From: Nonlabens ulvanivorans
Lineage (GTDB): Bacteria; Bacteroidota; Bacteroidia; Flavobacteriales; Flavobacteriaceae
Reading direction: 5' to 3'
NCBI RefSeq assembly: GCF_000732625.1
Contig: NZ_JPJI01000026.1
Location: 62,001 to 126,000, forward strand
Length of the DNA: 64,000 bases
A model generated the notes under the pieces. It was given only the letters and a program-made list of their open reading frames with translations, did not search any database and had not been told where the DNA came from. Below are positions 19,830 to 28,571 of this stretch, one piece after another. Position numbers and translations under genes: made by a program. The stretch's first letter is position 1, and every line of letters begins with the position of its first letter.

Positions 19830-20708
19830 TTAATTACCGGTAACGATGATATTGTCAACATAGAAAAATTCATCTCCAGACCAGTTTTGAAACCTTACCC
19901 TGATGACTAGAGTAGATCCACTTAAACCTGTTAGGGTTACGGTATCATCTGGGAAGAAAGGTGCACTTCCTGCTCCACCACTAACATAATAAGGTATTAA
20001 GGTATGGTGTGTTGTACCATTACCATTAAAATCGGTAATGGTTACAAATGCGCCGCCATCGATGGAATATGATACATCTATATAATCGTTAACCGTATTA
20101 GTATCATCAGTGCTATGTAAAGATGGATTATATTCTAACTCACCTGTTCCACTTAAATCAATGCTAAACGATATATTAGAGTAACCACTAATGTTAATGG
20201 ATTGAGTATCTAGTTCAATAGGTCCATTAGTATCGTTAATTTCCAATACACCTGATTGTGTCTCTACATAATCTGACGATGCTAGTGAGCCGTATATATC
20301 ATTTAAAGTCCATTTAGAAACTGACGCAGGATAATCACCTGAATCTCCAGAACCATTGATTCCAGTACCAGAAGAATAACTTTCAAAATCCTCTGAGTAT
20401 AATATAATAGGATCTAAATTAAGACAGTTTATTTTTTGCCAGACGTCTTGTAAACCATCATAAACCTCAAGACATCTAACGCCACTGGTATAAGACACAA
20501 AAACTATGGTTCCTTCAGATTGAAGTGTAGTTGTAATTAGACCTCTCTGAGATTCTGTCACAAGAGGTATCGACAGTCCACCATATCCTACGGTATTTTG
20601 ACCATAAATATCTAGAGCAGATGCTGCATTAGGTAAATCAGTATTAATACCAACTTGTGCATTGATTGTCAAACTTAATAACAATAAAAAAGTGACTGTT
20701 ATCTTCAT
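19830..20708 (-). CDS. Secreted surface protein with flavobacterial VGINT-type N-terminal domain
   Basis: A signal peptide ends at TINAQ (about residue 17), followed by QVGINTDLPNAASALDIYG, the start of a small domain also found in the next gene upstream on this strand and in the 952-residue protein at 56.6-59.4 kb. That domain ends near VRCLEVYDGLQDVWQKINC (about 78-96). The remaining 190 residues form a beta-rich, Asp/Gly/Ser-rich domain (SEDFESYSSGTG onwards) like the jelly-roll domains of secreted Bacteroidetes proteins. There is no T9SS sorting domain. It begins one base before the stop of the neighbouring gene, so the two are made together. Confidence 0.65.
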   Translation of the reverse strand: MKITVTFLLLLSLTINAQVGINTDLPNAASALDIYGQNTVGYGGLSIPLVTESQRGLITTTLQSEGTIVFVSYTSGVRCLEVYDGLQDVWQKINCLNLDPIILYSEDFESYSSGTGINGSGDSGDYPASVSKWTLNDIYGSLASSDYVETQSGVLEINDTNGPIELDTQSINISGYSNISFSIDLSGTGELEYNPSLHSTDDTNTVNDYIDVSYSIDGGAFVTITDFNGNGTTHHTLIPYYVSGGAGSAPFFPDDTVTLTGLSGSTLVIRVRFQNWSGDEFFYVDNIIVTGN

Positions 20709-20709
20709 T

Positions 20710-22638
20710 TTATTGAATTATAAAGTTGTCTACAGCTATATCTTCATCACCAGAATTAAGATCAAACTCAAATCGAAATTCAATTGTAGCGTGAGCTGCT
20801 GTTGTAAAAGTTCCAGTATAAGTGGTAAAAGAACTCGTTAATGCTGGCTCTGGAGAAACGCCTTGACCATTTAGGTTTTGATCAACTCTCGGGACATTAT
20901 TAGATCCATTTAAAGATTCCACAGCAAATACAACATTTGATGTCCAAGGCCCAGAACCATCTAAACGATATTGTATTTGAAAAAAATCAACTCCATCCCA
21001 ACCATTACCAGCAGTCTTAGCAACATCTATCGAATATGAGAGTGAGGTCTGACTACTTGTAATACTGGTAAAGGTTAATTGTTGATTTGAATTTGCTCCT
21101 TCACTATCAATATCTTGTGCAGCAAAGTATGAACCTGAAACATTTGTAAACGATTGATCAATATTACTTCCGTTTGTTCTAATAAAATAGTCATCGTTAC
21201 TATCTGTATACTCTGTTGTAGAAGTAGTATATCTGGTTCCGGCACCTTCAGTTTCAAAATCTTCGTTAATCAAAAAGACAGGCACCTCATCATCTACTAT
21301 AGTAAATGTAGTAGATGCATTGGTACCTATAATGGCACTTACTCCACCAGAAATATTTTGTAAATCAAGTACGATTGTTTCGTTACCTTCAGAAATGAGA
21401 TCATTTGTAATGAAGAAATCTATTTGTTGTGAAGCACTCGTATTAGCAGGAAATGTTATTGTGATAGGAAAAGCTAGTGCTGTTCCTATAGTACCCGTGT
21501 CATAATCAACTCCATTAGTTGCTGTAGATGATGCATTAAGAGCTACCTCAACTGTGGTAGCTGTTATAGCTGAAGGATTAATGATATTAATATCTATAGA
21601 ACCTACTAATCCGTTTTCCACTTCTGAATAGGTGATAGAATCAAAAGCAACTTCAGTCGCACTGTCATCATCGATAAAAGTTACTGAGTGCGAATTTACC
21701 GTACCTATAATCGGATTTATACCACCACTAGGGTTTTGTAAATCTAATTGCAACATTTCATCTACAGCGTTATTATCATCTGCATAAGCGTATACATCAA
21801 AACTAGCAGTTGTTGTTCCTGCAGGAATGGTTATGGTGAAAGGAAAAGCAGTGACCGCTACACTGTTATTATCGATATCATAATCTGTACCTAAACCACC
21901 GACAGTACTTGCAGCATTTAAATTGACCTCAACAGTTGTTGCAACTGTCGGACTAGGATTGAGAACATTTATATTGATTGTCCTCACATCATCTTCTGGA
22001 ATAGTACTAGAAGCTATAGCAAACTCTATTTCTGTCTGTTTGAATTCTATTTCTCTATAAGGACTTAAAGCTTCAATACCTGGACTAGCTCCACTACTTG
22101 CTCGAGGAGTTACTCCTACTGCAACATAAAAATTACCATCTGCGGTAGTGGTCAAATAAGTAGCTGCGGTTGCTCCTGGAATAGCCATAACATTAGTTCC
22201 AGTTGCATCGTCTGCACGATACCATTGATAAGAAGTTCCAGATTCTGTATCATTCTCACCATCGGTGTATGTATAGCTACTCGTTAATGTTTCATCTACT
22301 TCTAATGTACCTGTAAAATCTACAAGTGATGCCTCTGGCAATTCATTCATGCAATACCAATCCATCCATTGACTACGTGTGCCATCATAAACCTGCAAAC
22401 AACGATTGTTCCCATCGCTCAGGTAAATCATTAAACCATCTGGTATTGGTGCTGTTATAGTTGCTCTTTGTGCGAGAGTAAGCGTCGGTAATTTTAATCC
22501 ACCATAAACTCCTGGGCTGATTTCAGAACGTACATCTAATATTGCTGCAGGATCAGGTGTTTCCGTACCTATACCTACCTGCGAATAGCTGTAATTAAAT
22601 GCAAATAAGCACAATAGGAATATACGTAAAACTTTCAT
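20710..22638 (-). CDS. Secreted Calx-beta repeat surface protein
   Basis: This 642-residue exported protein has a signal peptide (to about residue 20), the QVGIGTETPDPAAILDV start domain (about 20-95, ending LQVYDGTRSQWMDWYC), an Ig-like stretch (105-195), two Calx-beta-like domains (about 205-325 and 328-450, each ending with the LDLQN-ISGG pattern and a DDD or DDE step), and a C-terminal jelly-roll-like domain opening FLINEDFETEGAGTRY. Calx-beta domains bind calcium in other proteins. It is probably cell-surface or adhesive. It lacks a T9SS signal and lies one base upstream of its smaller relative. Confidence 0.75.
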   Translation of the reverse strand: MKVLRIFLLCLFAFNYSYSQVGIGTETPDPAAILDVRSEISPGVYGGLKLPTLTLAQRATITAPIPDGLMIYLSDGNNRCLQVYDGTRSQWMDWYCMNELPEASLVDFTGTLEVDETLTSSYTYTDGENDTESGTSYQWYRADDATGTNVMAIPGATAATYLTTTADGNFYVAVGVTPRASSGASPGIEALSPYREIEFKQTEIEFAIASSTIPEDDVRTININVLNPSPTVATTVEVNLNAASTVGGLGTDYDIDNNSVAVTAFPFTITIPAGTTTASFDVYAYADDNNAVDEMLQLDLQNPSGGINPIIGTVNSHSVTFIDDDSATEVAFDSITYSEVENGLVGSIDINIINPSAITATTVEVALNASSTATNGVDYDTGTIGTALAFPITITFPANTSASQQIDFFITNDLISEGNETIVLDLQNISGGVSAIIGTNASTTFTIVDDEVPVFLINEDFETEGAGTRYTTSTTEYTDSNDDYFIRTNGSNIDQSFTNVSGSYFAAQDIDSEGANSNQQLTFTSITSSQTSLSYSIDVAKTAGNGWDGVDFFQIQYRLDGSGPWTSNVVFAVESLNGSNNVPRVDQNLNGQGVSPEPALTSSFTTYTGTFTTAAHATIEFRFEFDLNSGDEDIAVDNFIIQ

Positions 22639-22741
22639 AGATAGGTGCTTTAGTGTTTTAAAAGTACCTATTTAGTTTTACTTCATTGTTATTTTGGCTT
22701 TAACAAATCGGTGAAATACCTAAATTTTTATTAACATAACG

Positions 22742-24070
22742 TTAAGAAGTTACATCGTCTAGGTTATCATCCCAATTCTCTACATGTGGTTTACCGAATT
22801 TCCCAAGAGATTTTGCAACAATAGAGGCTACTGTCGCATCTCCAGTCACATTAACTGTAGTTCGCAACATATCTAAAGGTCTATCTACCGCAAAAATTAA
22901 TGCAAGAGCTACTGGTAATAATTCACTAGGAAAATCAATAGACTCCAGTACAATTACAAGCATCACCATTCCTGCACCAGGAACTGCTGCACTACCTATT
23001 GAAGCTAATAACGCTGTTAAAATAATAGTCAATTGAGCACTGAAGCTTAAATCTATATCTAAAGCCTGACAAACGAAAACAGCTGCTACAGCTTGATATA
23101 AACTGGTACCATCCATGTTGATAGTAGCACCAACTGGTAAAACAAAACTGGATACTTCTTTCTCTACACCCATATGTTCTTCTACACGCTCCATGGTAAC
23201 TGGTAACGTTGCAGCACTAGAACTAGTTGAAAAAGCTAGTAATTGAGCTGGAGCAATTTTTTGTAGAAACCAAAAAGGTGATTTTTTTACATATAGAGCA
23301 AATATCAAACAGTAAATTACAATCATAATAAGCAACCCAGCTACTACAGTAAGTGCATAAAATAAAAGTGCTAGCAATACCTCTGGATCATCTGCACTAA
23401 CAACTACATTTGCTAGTAATGCAAATACTGCAAATGGAGCAAAAAGCATGATCAAATCAACCATTTTTAAGACAACATCATTTAAACTATCAAAGAAGTT
23501 TTTTAGAGGCTCTGCCTTCTTCTCTCCTATTAACAGCATTGATATCCCTAAGAATATCGCAAAGAAAATAACTTGCAGCATTAAACTATTATTAGACATT
23601 GCTGCGACTGCATTACTAGGCACCATATCTACTAGCGCTTGTAAAGGACCAGAGTCTTTAGTCTGAGCAGCAGTTGCTAGTTTACCTGCTATATTAGAAT
23701 TACCTTCATAGGTAGAGCTTAGTTTTGTAATGGTTTCTTTAGAGATACCATCACCAGGTGCAAATAGATTGACTAATCCTAGACCTACTGAAATTGCGAT
23801 AACAGTTGTACATATATATATTACTATCGTGCGCAATCCCATATTACGGAATTTTGCAATGTCTTTTAAATCGGAGATTCCTTTGATTAAGGAAGCTAGA
23901 ATTAACGGTACCGCAATAAGTTTCAATAAATTAACAAATATGGTCCCAAACGGATTGATCCAGTCACCTACAAATTCTTTTCCCCAATCTACTTGAGTCA
24001 TAATTAGACCAAAAACGATTCCGAGAACCATTCCTATTAAGATTTGCCAGTGTAGTGCTAGTTTCTTCAT
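22742..24070 (-). CDS. Dicarboxylate/amino acid:cation symporter (DAACS family)
   Basis: This 442-residue inner-membrane transporter belongs to the sodium/proton-coupled DAACS family (GltP, DctA relatives), which imports glutamate, aspartate or C4-dicarboxylates. It has eight hydrophobic segments plus the two re-entrant loops; the serine-rich loop AFSTSSSAATLP is near 285-296 and the NMDGTSLYQ motif near 316-324. The C-terminal segment with DRPLDMLRTTVNVTGDAT holds the substrate-binding Asp, Arg, Thr and Asn residues. The length is standard. Substrate within the family cannot be fixed. It ends up 100 bases upstream of the surface gene pair and follows aroC on the same strand. Confidence 0.92.
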   Translation of the reverse strand: MKKLALHWQILIGMVLGIVFGLIMTQVDWGKEFVGDWINPFGTIFVNLLKLIAVPLILASLIKGISDLKDIAKFRNMGLRTIVIYICTTVIAISVGLGLVNLFAPGDGISKETITKLSSTYEGNSNIAGKLATAAQTKDSGPLQALVDMVPSNAVAAMSNNSLMLQVIFFAIFLGISMLLIGEKKAEPLKNFFDSLNDVVLKMVDLIMLFAPFAVFALLANVVVSADDPEVLLALLFYALTVVAGLLIMIVIYCLIFALYVKKSPFWFLQKIAPAQLLAFSTSSSAATLPVTMERVEEHMGVEKEVSSFVLPVGATINMDGTSLYQAVAAVFVCQALDIDLSFSAQLTIILTALLASIGSAAVPGAGMVMLVIVLESIDFPSELLPVALALIFAVDRPLDMLRTTVNVTGDATVASIVAKSLGKFGKPHVENWDDNLDDVTS

Positions 24071-24102
24071 GTATTCTTTTAATTCTGTTCGAATATAATA
24101 TT

Positions 24103-25167
24103 TTATAATCTTGTAGTTCTTGCTCTTATAAAATGATCTGCCATAACCAGTGCGGCCATCGCTTCAACGATAGGTACAGCTCGTGGCACCACACAAGGAT
24201 CGTGTCTACCTTTACCTTGCATCATCACTTTTTCACCAGCACTATTAATTGTTTCTTGATTTTGAATTAAAGTGGCTACTGGTTTAAAGGCAACTCTAAA
24301 ATAGATATCCATACCATTAGAAATACCACCTTGAATTCCACCACTTAAATTAGTTTGAGTCGTACCATCTTCATTATATAAATCATTATGATCACTTCCT
24401 TTCATTTTAGCGCCACAAAATCCACTTCCATATTCAAATCCTTTCACGGCATTGATGGATAACATTGCTTTGGCAAGATCTGCATGGAGTTTATCAAACA
24501 CAGGTTCTCCTAGACCACTTGGCACGTTTTGAATCACACAAGTAATTGTTCCACCTATAGTATCTCCTGCCTTTCTTACTTGCATTATTTTTTCTTCAAA
24601 CGCTTTCGCGAAAGCGGAATCAGGACATCTCACTGCATTATTTTCAATCTCATTAAAATCAAGGTCTTGGTATGGTTTATCAATAAATAAATCACCAACA
24701 CTACTGGTAAAAGCATTAATTTTAAAGGAGCTCAATAGTTGTTTTGCAATGGCACCAGCCACTACTCTACTTGCCGTTTCTCGAGCACTACTGCGTCCAC
24801 CACCACGATAATCGCGCACACCGTATTTATCATCATACACTTTATCTGCATGACTAGGTCTATACGTATCCTTAATATGTGAGTAATCTTTAGATTTTTG
24901 ATTCTCATTGACTATTTGAAAACCTATAGGTGTACCGGTGGTTACACCTTCAAAGATACCAGACATAAACTGTACGGTATCAGATTCTTTGCGCTGAGTT
25001 ACGATTTTGCTTTGACCTGGTTTACGTCTATCCAGATCTCGTTGAATAGCTTCCATATCTAGTGTTAAACCAGCTGGACAGCCGTCTATAATTCCTCCTA
25101 TTGCGATACCGTGTGACTCACCATAAGTAGTAAGTTTAAATAAAGTACCAAATGTATTTCCTGCCAT
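24103..25167 (-). CDS. aroC: Chorismate synthase
   Basis: Chorismate synthase converts EPSP to chorismate, the last step of the shikimate pathway, using reduced FMN. Visible signatures are TYGESHG near the N-terminus, [20 protein letters not shown] near 121-140, and [20 protein letters not shown] near the C-terminus. The length (354 aa) is standard. The palindromic repeat is embedded in frame as AFAKA within [10 protein letters not shown], a region that is variable in the family. The -7-like box begins only six bases upstream of the ATG, so the transcript could be nearly leaderless. The other shikimate genes are not nearby. Confidence 0.96.
   Translation of the reverse strand: MAGNTFGTLFKLTTYGESHGIAIGGIIDGCPAGLTLDMEAIQRDLDRRKPGQSKIVTQRKESDTVQFMSGIFEGVTTGTPIGFQIVNENQKSKDYSHIKDTYRPSHADKVYDDKYGVRDYRGGGRSSARETASRVVAGAIAKQLLSSFKINAFTSSVGDLFIDKPYQDLDFNEIENNAVRCPDSAFAKAFEEKIMQVRKAGDTIGGTITCVIQNVPSGLGEPVFDKLHADLAKAMLSINAVKGFEYGSGFCGAKMKGSDHNDLYNEDGTTQTNLSGGIQGGISNGMDIYFRVAFKPVATLIQNQETINSAGEKVMMQGKGRHDPCVVPRAVPIVEAMAALVMADHFIRARTTRL
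24602..24615. repeat. Palindromic repeat copy 4 (inside aroC)
   Basis: GCTTTCGCGAAAGC; extended match at 24600-24616. It encodes AFAKA in the chorismate synthase frame. Confidence 0.92.
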
Positions 25168-25172
25168 ATGCG

Positions 25173-25180
25173 CAAATATA
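25173..25180 (-). promoter_or_regulatory. Putative -7 box of aroC
   Basis: TATATTTG on the minus strand, five bases before the ATG. If used, the aroC mRNA would start at or very near its initiation codon. Confidence 0.4.
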
Positions 25181-25194
25181 GTCAGACATATTCA

Positions 25195-25202
25195 TAACTT
25201 TG
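25195..25202 (+). promoter_or_regulatory. Putative -7 box of the TonB-C-like lipoprotein gene
   Basis: TAACTTTG matches TAnnTTTG, 16 bases before the ATG at 25219. It lies back to back with the aroC box on the other strand. Confidence 0.45.
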
Positions 25203-25218
25203 AGTTCAAATTCATACA

Positions 25219-25998
25219 ATGAAAAAAACGATACTGCTAACCGCTCTAATTATATTATCAATCGCTTGTGGCTCTCAAAAATCTGGAATGAGTCAAAACG
25301 GTAAGAATTCAGAAAAATCTGACGATCAAGAATATCGTGATCGATTTCAAAATGCCAAAGAATTAATAGGAAGAGAAAAGTACTCTAGCGCTATCCTAAA
25401 CATTGACCATATGACGGCATTACAACTCAATAATGGTGACTATACTCCACAGCGTTACAAAGCAATGATATTGCAAGTAACTGGTGAAAAAGAAGAAGCA
25501 AACATCATTTATCAAAATATTATCAATGCTACTGATGCTAGTGCTAGTGAAAAGAATAAAGCGCGACAATTAATGTTAATTAATAATGAGAAGAAAGCAC
25601 CGTTACTAAACGAAATAAATCGGCTAAAAGACTCTACTGAATTTAAAAATGCAATTAAGGTAATTGAAGTTCCTCCTATGTTTCCTGGTTGCGAAACTTT
25701 ACCACAAGAAACATGGAACAAATGTATGTCTCGCGGTGTTGCAAAACATATCGTACGTACTATAGATGTGGATATTGCCCAAGTGACTTCTAATACTGGA
25801 TTTATAAGATCATATGTTAATTATGAAATTGACACTACTGGACATATTAGTAAGATTAGGGCTACTGGTAAAAATAAGTTTTTAAATCTAGAAGCTCATC
25901 GAGTTATGGCGCAGTTACCACAGGTAACACCTGGATACACAAATGGAGAAAAAACTGTTGTATCTTATACTATTCCTATACGATTTACTGTTGATTAA
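25219..25998 (+). CDS. Lipoprotein with C-terminal TonB-C-like domain
   Basis: The 259-residue protein begins with a lipoprotein signal (LSIACGS, Cys near 17). A helical middle (about 45-140) resembles a TPR pair. The last 110 residues (PPMFPGCETLPQETW, ending TVVSYTIPIRFTVD) match the TonB C-terminal-like domain found in many flavobacterial proteins. Genuine TonB proteins are anchored by an N-terminal membrane helix and pass energy to outer-membrane receptors; this one is lipid-anchored instead, so it is unlikely to be a working energy transducer. A shorter relative with the same PGC motif lies 118 bases downstream. Confidence 0.75.
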   Translation: MKKTILLTALIILSIACGSQKSGMSQNGKNSEKSDDQEYRDRFQNAKELIGREKYSSAILNIDHMTALQLNNGDYTPQRYKAMILQVTGEKEEANIIYQNIINATDASASEKNKARQLMLINNEKKAPLLNEINRLKDSTEFKNAIKVIEVPPMFPGCETLPQETWNKCMSRGVAKHIVRTIDVDIAQVTSNTGFIRSYVNYEIDTTGHISKIRATGKNKFLNLEAHRVMAQLPQVTPGYTNGEKTVVSYTIPIRFTVD

Positions 25999-26091
25999 TA
26001 AAAAAATTAGTTTTTCAACGATTAATTAAGCCTGTTCGTCTTAATCATAATTGCTTAAAGTTGAATCTCTAGTAAAGCCTTCAAAAAATGA

Positions 26092-26099
26092 TATCTTTA
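26092..26099 (+). promoter_or_regulatory. Possible -7 box
   Basis: TATCTTTA, one mismatch to TAnnTTTG, 17 bases before the ATG at 26117. No good -33 element is visible. Confidence 0.3.
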
Positions 26100-26116
26100 T
26101 CCCATAAATAAATAAC

Positions 26117-26575
26117 ATGAAAAAAATAATATTCTTTATAGCTGTATTCTCAAGTATTACTCTTACAGCTCAAGTCCAAGAGGCTAAAGATGTATCGTAT
26201 GCAGTAATTGAAAAAGCACCTACTTATCCTGGTTGCAATAATGGTGACAAAGAATGTTTCCAGGCTAAATTACAAGAAGCAATTACTAAGAACTTTAATA
26301 GTAAAATTACTTCTAGTTTATTGAGTAAACAACAAGTTGTTGTTCAATTTACTATTACTACAGATGGTGATTTTACAGATGTAAAAGTTAAAGCTCTTAA
26401 TGATGATATTAAAGAAGAAGTTGTAAGGATTTTTTCTTTATTACCTAAAGTGACTCCAGGAACTATGAAAGGTGAATCTAAGGCAGTTACATATACATTA
26501 CCTCTTATCGTAGAGCCTGCAAAAAAGAAGATATCTAATACTCTTATAGCTCCTTCTCAACCACAAAATAATTAA
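26117..26575 (+). CDS. Small secreted TonB-C-like protein
   Basis: This 152-residue protein has a signal peptide (to about residue 18, SITLTAQ) and is otherwise a single TonB-C-like domain: APTYPGCNNGDKECFQ near 35-50, the strand QQVVVQFTITTDGDF near 73-87, and the final KAVTYTLPLIV strand. It shares the PxxPGC start and the VTPG-x-x-x-GE ending with the upstream lipoprotein, so the two are related copies. It has no membrane anchor. Four bases separate it from the following lipoprotein gene, so these are probably co-transcribed. Confidence 0.72.
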   Translation: MKKIIFFIAVFSSITLTAQVQEAKDVSYAVIEKAPTYPGCNNGDKECFQAKLQEAITKNFNSKITSSLLSKQQVVVQFTITTDGDFTDVKVKALNDDIKEEVVRIFSLLPKVTPGTMKGESKAVTYTLPLIVEPAKKKISNTLIAPSQPQNN

Positions 26576-26578
26576 AAA

Positions 26579-27364
26579 ATGTTCAAGAAGATTGCTTTGA
26601 TTTGTATTGCTAGTGTTGCCGTCATTTCCTGTACAGAAAGTGATGATACTGGACGCAGCAATGATAACTTTAGTTATCTACCACTAGCAACCAATAATAC
26701 ATGGACTTATGATGTTGCTACTGGAACTGATAGTTCTAGTGATGAACTGACGGTAAGTTCTGTTTCAGGTTCAAATTATACACTAACTGCAAATCCTGCA
26801 GTTCCTGCTGGATTAATGACTGGTGTACTTTCAAGTGGTGAATTAACTGCTGTAAATGGGCAATTAATCGGTAACGGAACTATCGGTTTTGATTTTCAAG
26901 GTGTTGGTGATTTCTCTATTGATATCGTAGATGGTATATTATATGATCAAAACGCTAATAATAATGAAGAGCTTTACACAACTTCTGGTACGTTTACAGA
27001 AACGGTAGATGGGTATGATTTAGATATTAATTATGAAGTTTCTACAGTTCAACTAGCAGATCAATCTAGTATTGCAGTTCCTGCAGGAACATTTACAGAT
27101 TTACTACATTCACAACTTATTATTAATGTAAACATCACTACTGATATTGCTATAGGTCCTATTTCACAGACGATTACTTTATTAGCCGCTCAAGATGTCA
27201 TGGTCGTAGATAATTACTGGGCACAAGATATAGGACTAGTAAAGTCTGATAATCAATTAGACTATATGCTTGAGGATTTTTCTTCATTAGGTGTTAATCT
27301 ACCTGTACCACAAAGTGCAAGTGTTTTAACCACTCAAGACTTAACAATTTATACAGTTAACTAA
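26579..27364 (+). CDS. Lipoprotein of unknown function
   Basis: The 261-residue sequence starts with a lipoprotein signal peptide (AVISCTES, Cys near 19) followed by an acidic linker and a beta-rich domain with the YLPLATNNTWTYDV opening typical of Bacteroidetes surface lipoproteins. No enzyme motif is visible. It starts four bases after the TonB-C-like gene and ends before a strong hairpin terminator. Confidence 0.65.
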   Translation: MFKKIALICIASVAVISCTESDDTGRSNDNFSYLPLATNNTWTYDVATGTDSSSDELTVSSVSGSNYTLTANPAVPAGLMTGVLSSGELTAVNGQLIGNGTIGFDFQGVGDFSIDIVDGILYDQNANNNEELYTTSGTFTETVDGYDLDINYEVSTVQLADQSSIAVPAGTFTDLLHSQLIINVNITTDIAIGPISQTITLLAAQDVMVVDNYWAQDIGLVKSDNQLDYMLEDFSSLGVNLPVPQSASVLTTQDLTIYTVN

Positions 27365-27385
27365 GTTCAACTTATTATCATATAT

Positions 27386-27420
27386 AAAAGTCCTTTTCAA
27401 AAATGAAAAGGACTTTTTTT
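27386..27420 (+). terminator. Rho-independent terminator
   Basis: A 13-base stem (AAAAGTCCTTTTC and its complement) with a five-base loop, followed by seven T residues, 21 bases after the lipoprotein stop codon. It may also act for the convergent gene. Confidence 0.88.
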
Positions 27421-27441
27421 ATGCTTTAACAATAGTCTTTA

Positions 27442-28146
27442 TTATACAAGTTTGTACTCTGGATAAGTTTCTTCTAAGTACTGCTCTGCCTTTTTAGGAA
27501 TTTCAAATTGTATGATATAGCAAGTCATGAGCAATAAAACAAAAACAAAACTGAAGACCGCAATAAATACAGGACTATTTTCTACAAAATCGACACCACT
27601 TAAGTTCAAAATATTGATTCCTTGTATAGGAACAAAAAACAACCACAATCCACTACCATACTGACGTATAATCTCTTCAAACATCCATTTCTTTTCACCA
27701 CTATTCTTTTTGGCCTTATTTATTTTAATATGAATTATGGCATCTACAACATAAGCTATCAAGGATAATGCAAGTAGAATTGTTAATACAGATCTGTCCA
27801 CAATAGCCAGTTCTATAAGGTAGTATAACCCTACGGTCAAACTTATAAGTAGAATGATTTTGGGCAACTTAAAATACTCCTTTAAATGTTTCCAAATCAA
27901 CTTAGAATATTTTTTGGATAGCACTTTTTGTCGTTCTTCGACGACTTCCATAAACCCGAACACACCAAATTTCTTAAACTCTATTTGCAGCGCATCTTCA
28001 AAGGATAAATGAGGTTTTAATTCCCATTGGTCTTCGATTGCATTTGCAAGATGATCCACAAGCTCTGTTTGTAAATCATAATACTCAACATAGTGCTTTC
28101 TAGTAAAAGCATATAAATCTTCTATTTGAGAGTCGTTTAATTTCAT
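27442..28146 (-). CDS. Membrane protein partner of the PadR regulator
   Basis: This 234-residue protein begins with a soluble helical domain (about 1-85) containing YDLQTELVDHLANAIED, a pattern seen in membrane proteins encoded next to PadR-type regulators, and continues with five hydrophobic segments between about 95 and 220. Its start overlaps the PadR stop codon by four bases, so the two are made together. PadR-linked membrane proteins of this kind are often stress or envelope proteins; no direct function can be read from the sequence. Confidence 0.65.
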   Translation of the reverse strand: MKLNDSQIEDLYAFTRKHYVEYYDLQTELVDHLANAIEDQWELKPHLSFEDALQIEFKKFGVFGFMEVVEERQKVLSKKYSKLIWKHLKEYFKLPKIILLISLTVGLYYLIELAIVDRSVLTILLALSLIAYVVDAIIHIKINKAKKNSGEKKWMFEEIIRQYGSGLWLFFVPIQGINILNLSGVDFVENSPVFIAVFSFVFVLLLMTCYIIQFEIPKKAEQYLEETYPEYKLV

Positions 28147-28481
28147 TCAAAACTTAGTTTAGGATTAATAATACGTTGCATGTTTGCTAGAAACTCATCT
28201 AGTTCTGCAAGCCTGTTAACGGTCTCTTCTTTTCCTGCTGGTGTGATATCATAATACTTGCGTACTCGATTATCTACTTTCTTTGCAGTAACGGTAAGAT
28301 ATCCTGCCGCTTCCATTTTATGTAATGATGGATACAGCGCTCCTTCTTTAATTTCTAAATCACCTTGCGTTAATTCTTTAACTCGTTGAGTGATTTCATA
28401 ACCGTACATTTCTCCATTTTCCTCGAGTAACTTGAGAATTATGGTGGTGAGACTTCCTCGATACAATTGTGATGTAGACAT
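28143..28481 (-). CDS. PadR family transcriptional regulator
   Basis: This is a winged-helix repressor of the PadR type (112 residues from the chosen start). The segment SQLYRGSLTTIILKLLEENGEMYGYEITQRV is the conserved DNA-binding helix pair, and LEIKEGALYPSLHKME the recognition helix and wing. The frame runs nine codons further upstream, but that extension crosses the -7 box and a perfect inverted repeat, so the ATG at 28481 is preferred. The dyad 10 bases before the start is a likely operator for autoregulation. It is followed directly by its membrane partner gene. Confidence 0.92.
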   Translation of the reverse strand: MSTSQLYRGSLTTIILKLLEENGEMYGYEITQRVKELTQGDLEIKEGALYPSLHKMEAAGYLTVTAKKVDNRVRKYYDITPAGKEETVNRLAELDEFLANMQRIINPKLSFE

Positions 28482-28490
28482 ACCTAAAGT

Positions 28491-28512
28491 TCTTATGTAA
28501 ATATACATAAGA
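28491..28512. promoter_or_regulatory. Putative PadR operator (perfect inverted repeat)
   Basis: Arms TCTTATGTA and TACATAAGA are perfect complements around a four-base AATA spacer. ATGT and ACAT half sites are the core of operators bound by characterised PadR proteins. The repeat covers the -7 box of the PadR promoter. Confidence 0.65.
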
Positions 28513-28528
28513 TTCTTAAGTAAACAAA
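28498..28528 (-). promoter_or_regulatory. Putative promoter of the padR operon
   Basis: On the minus strand TTTG (28528-28525) is followed after 19 bases by TATATTTA (28505-28498), close to the Bacteroidetes -33/-7 pattern with ideal spacing. Confidence 0.55.
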
Positions 28529-28545
28529 TAAATCTGTGATTTTAC

Positions 28546-28559
28546 GCTTCCGCGAAAGC
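28546..28559. repeat. Palindromic repeat copy 5 (intergenic, variant)
   Basis: GCTTCCGCGAAAGC, one base off the palindrome; ACGCTTCCGCGAAAGCGT over 28544-28561. It lies 12 bases after the mtaB stop codon. Confidence 0.88.
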
Positions 28560-28571
28560 GTCATAAAGATT

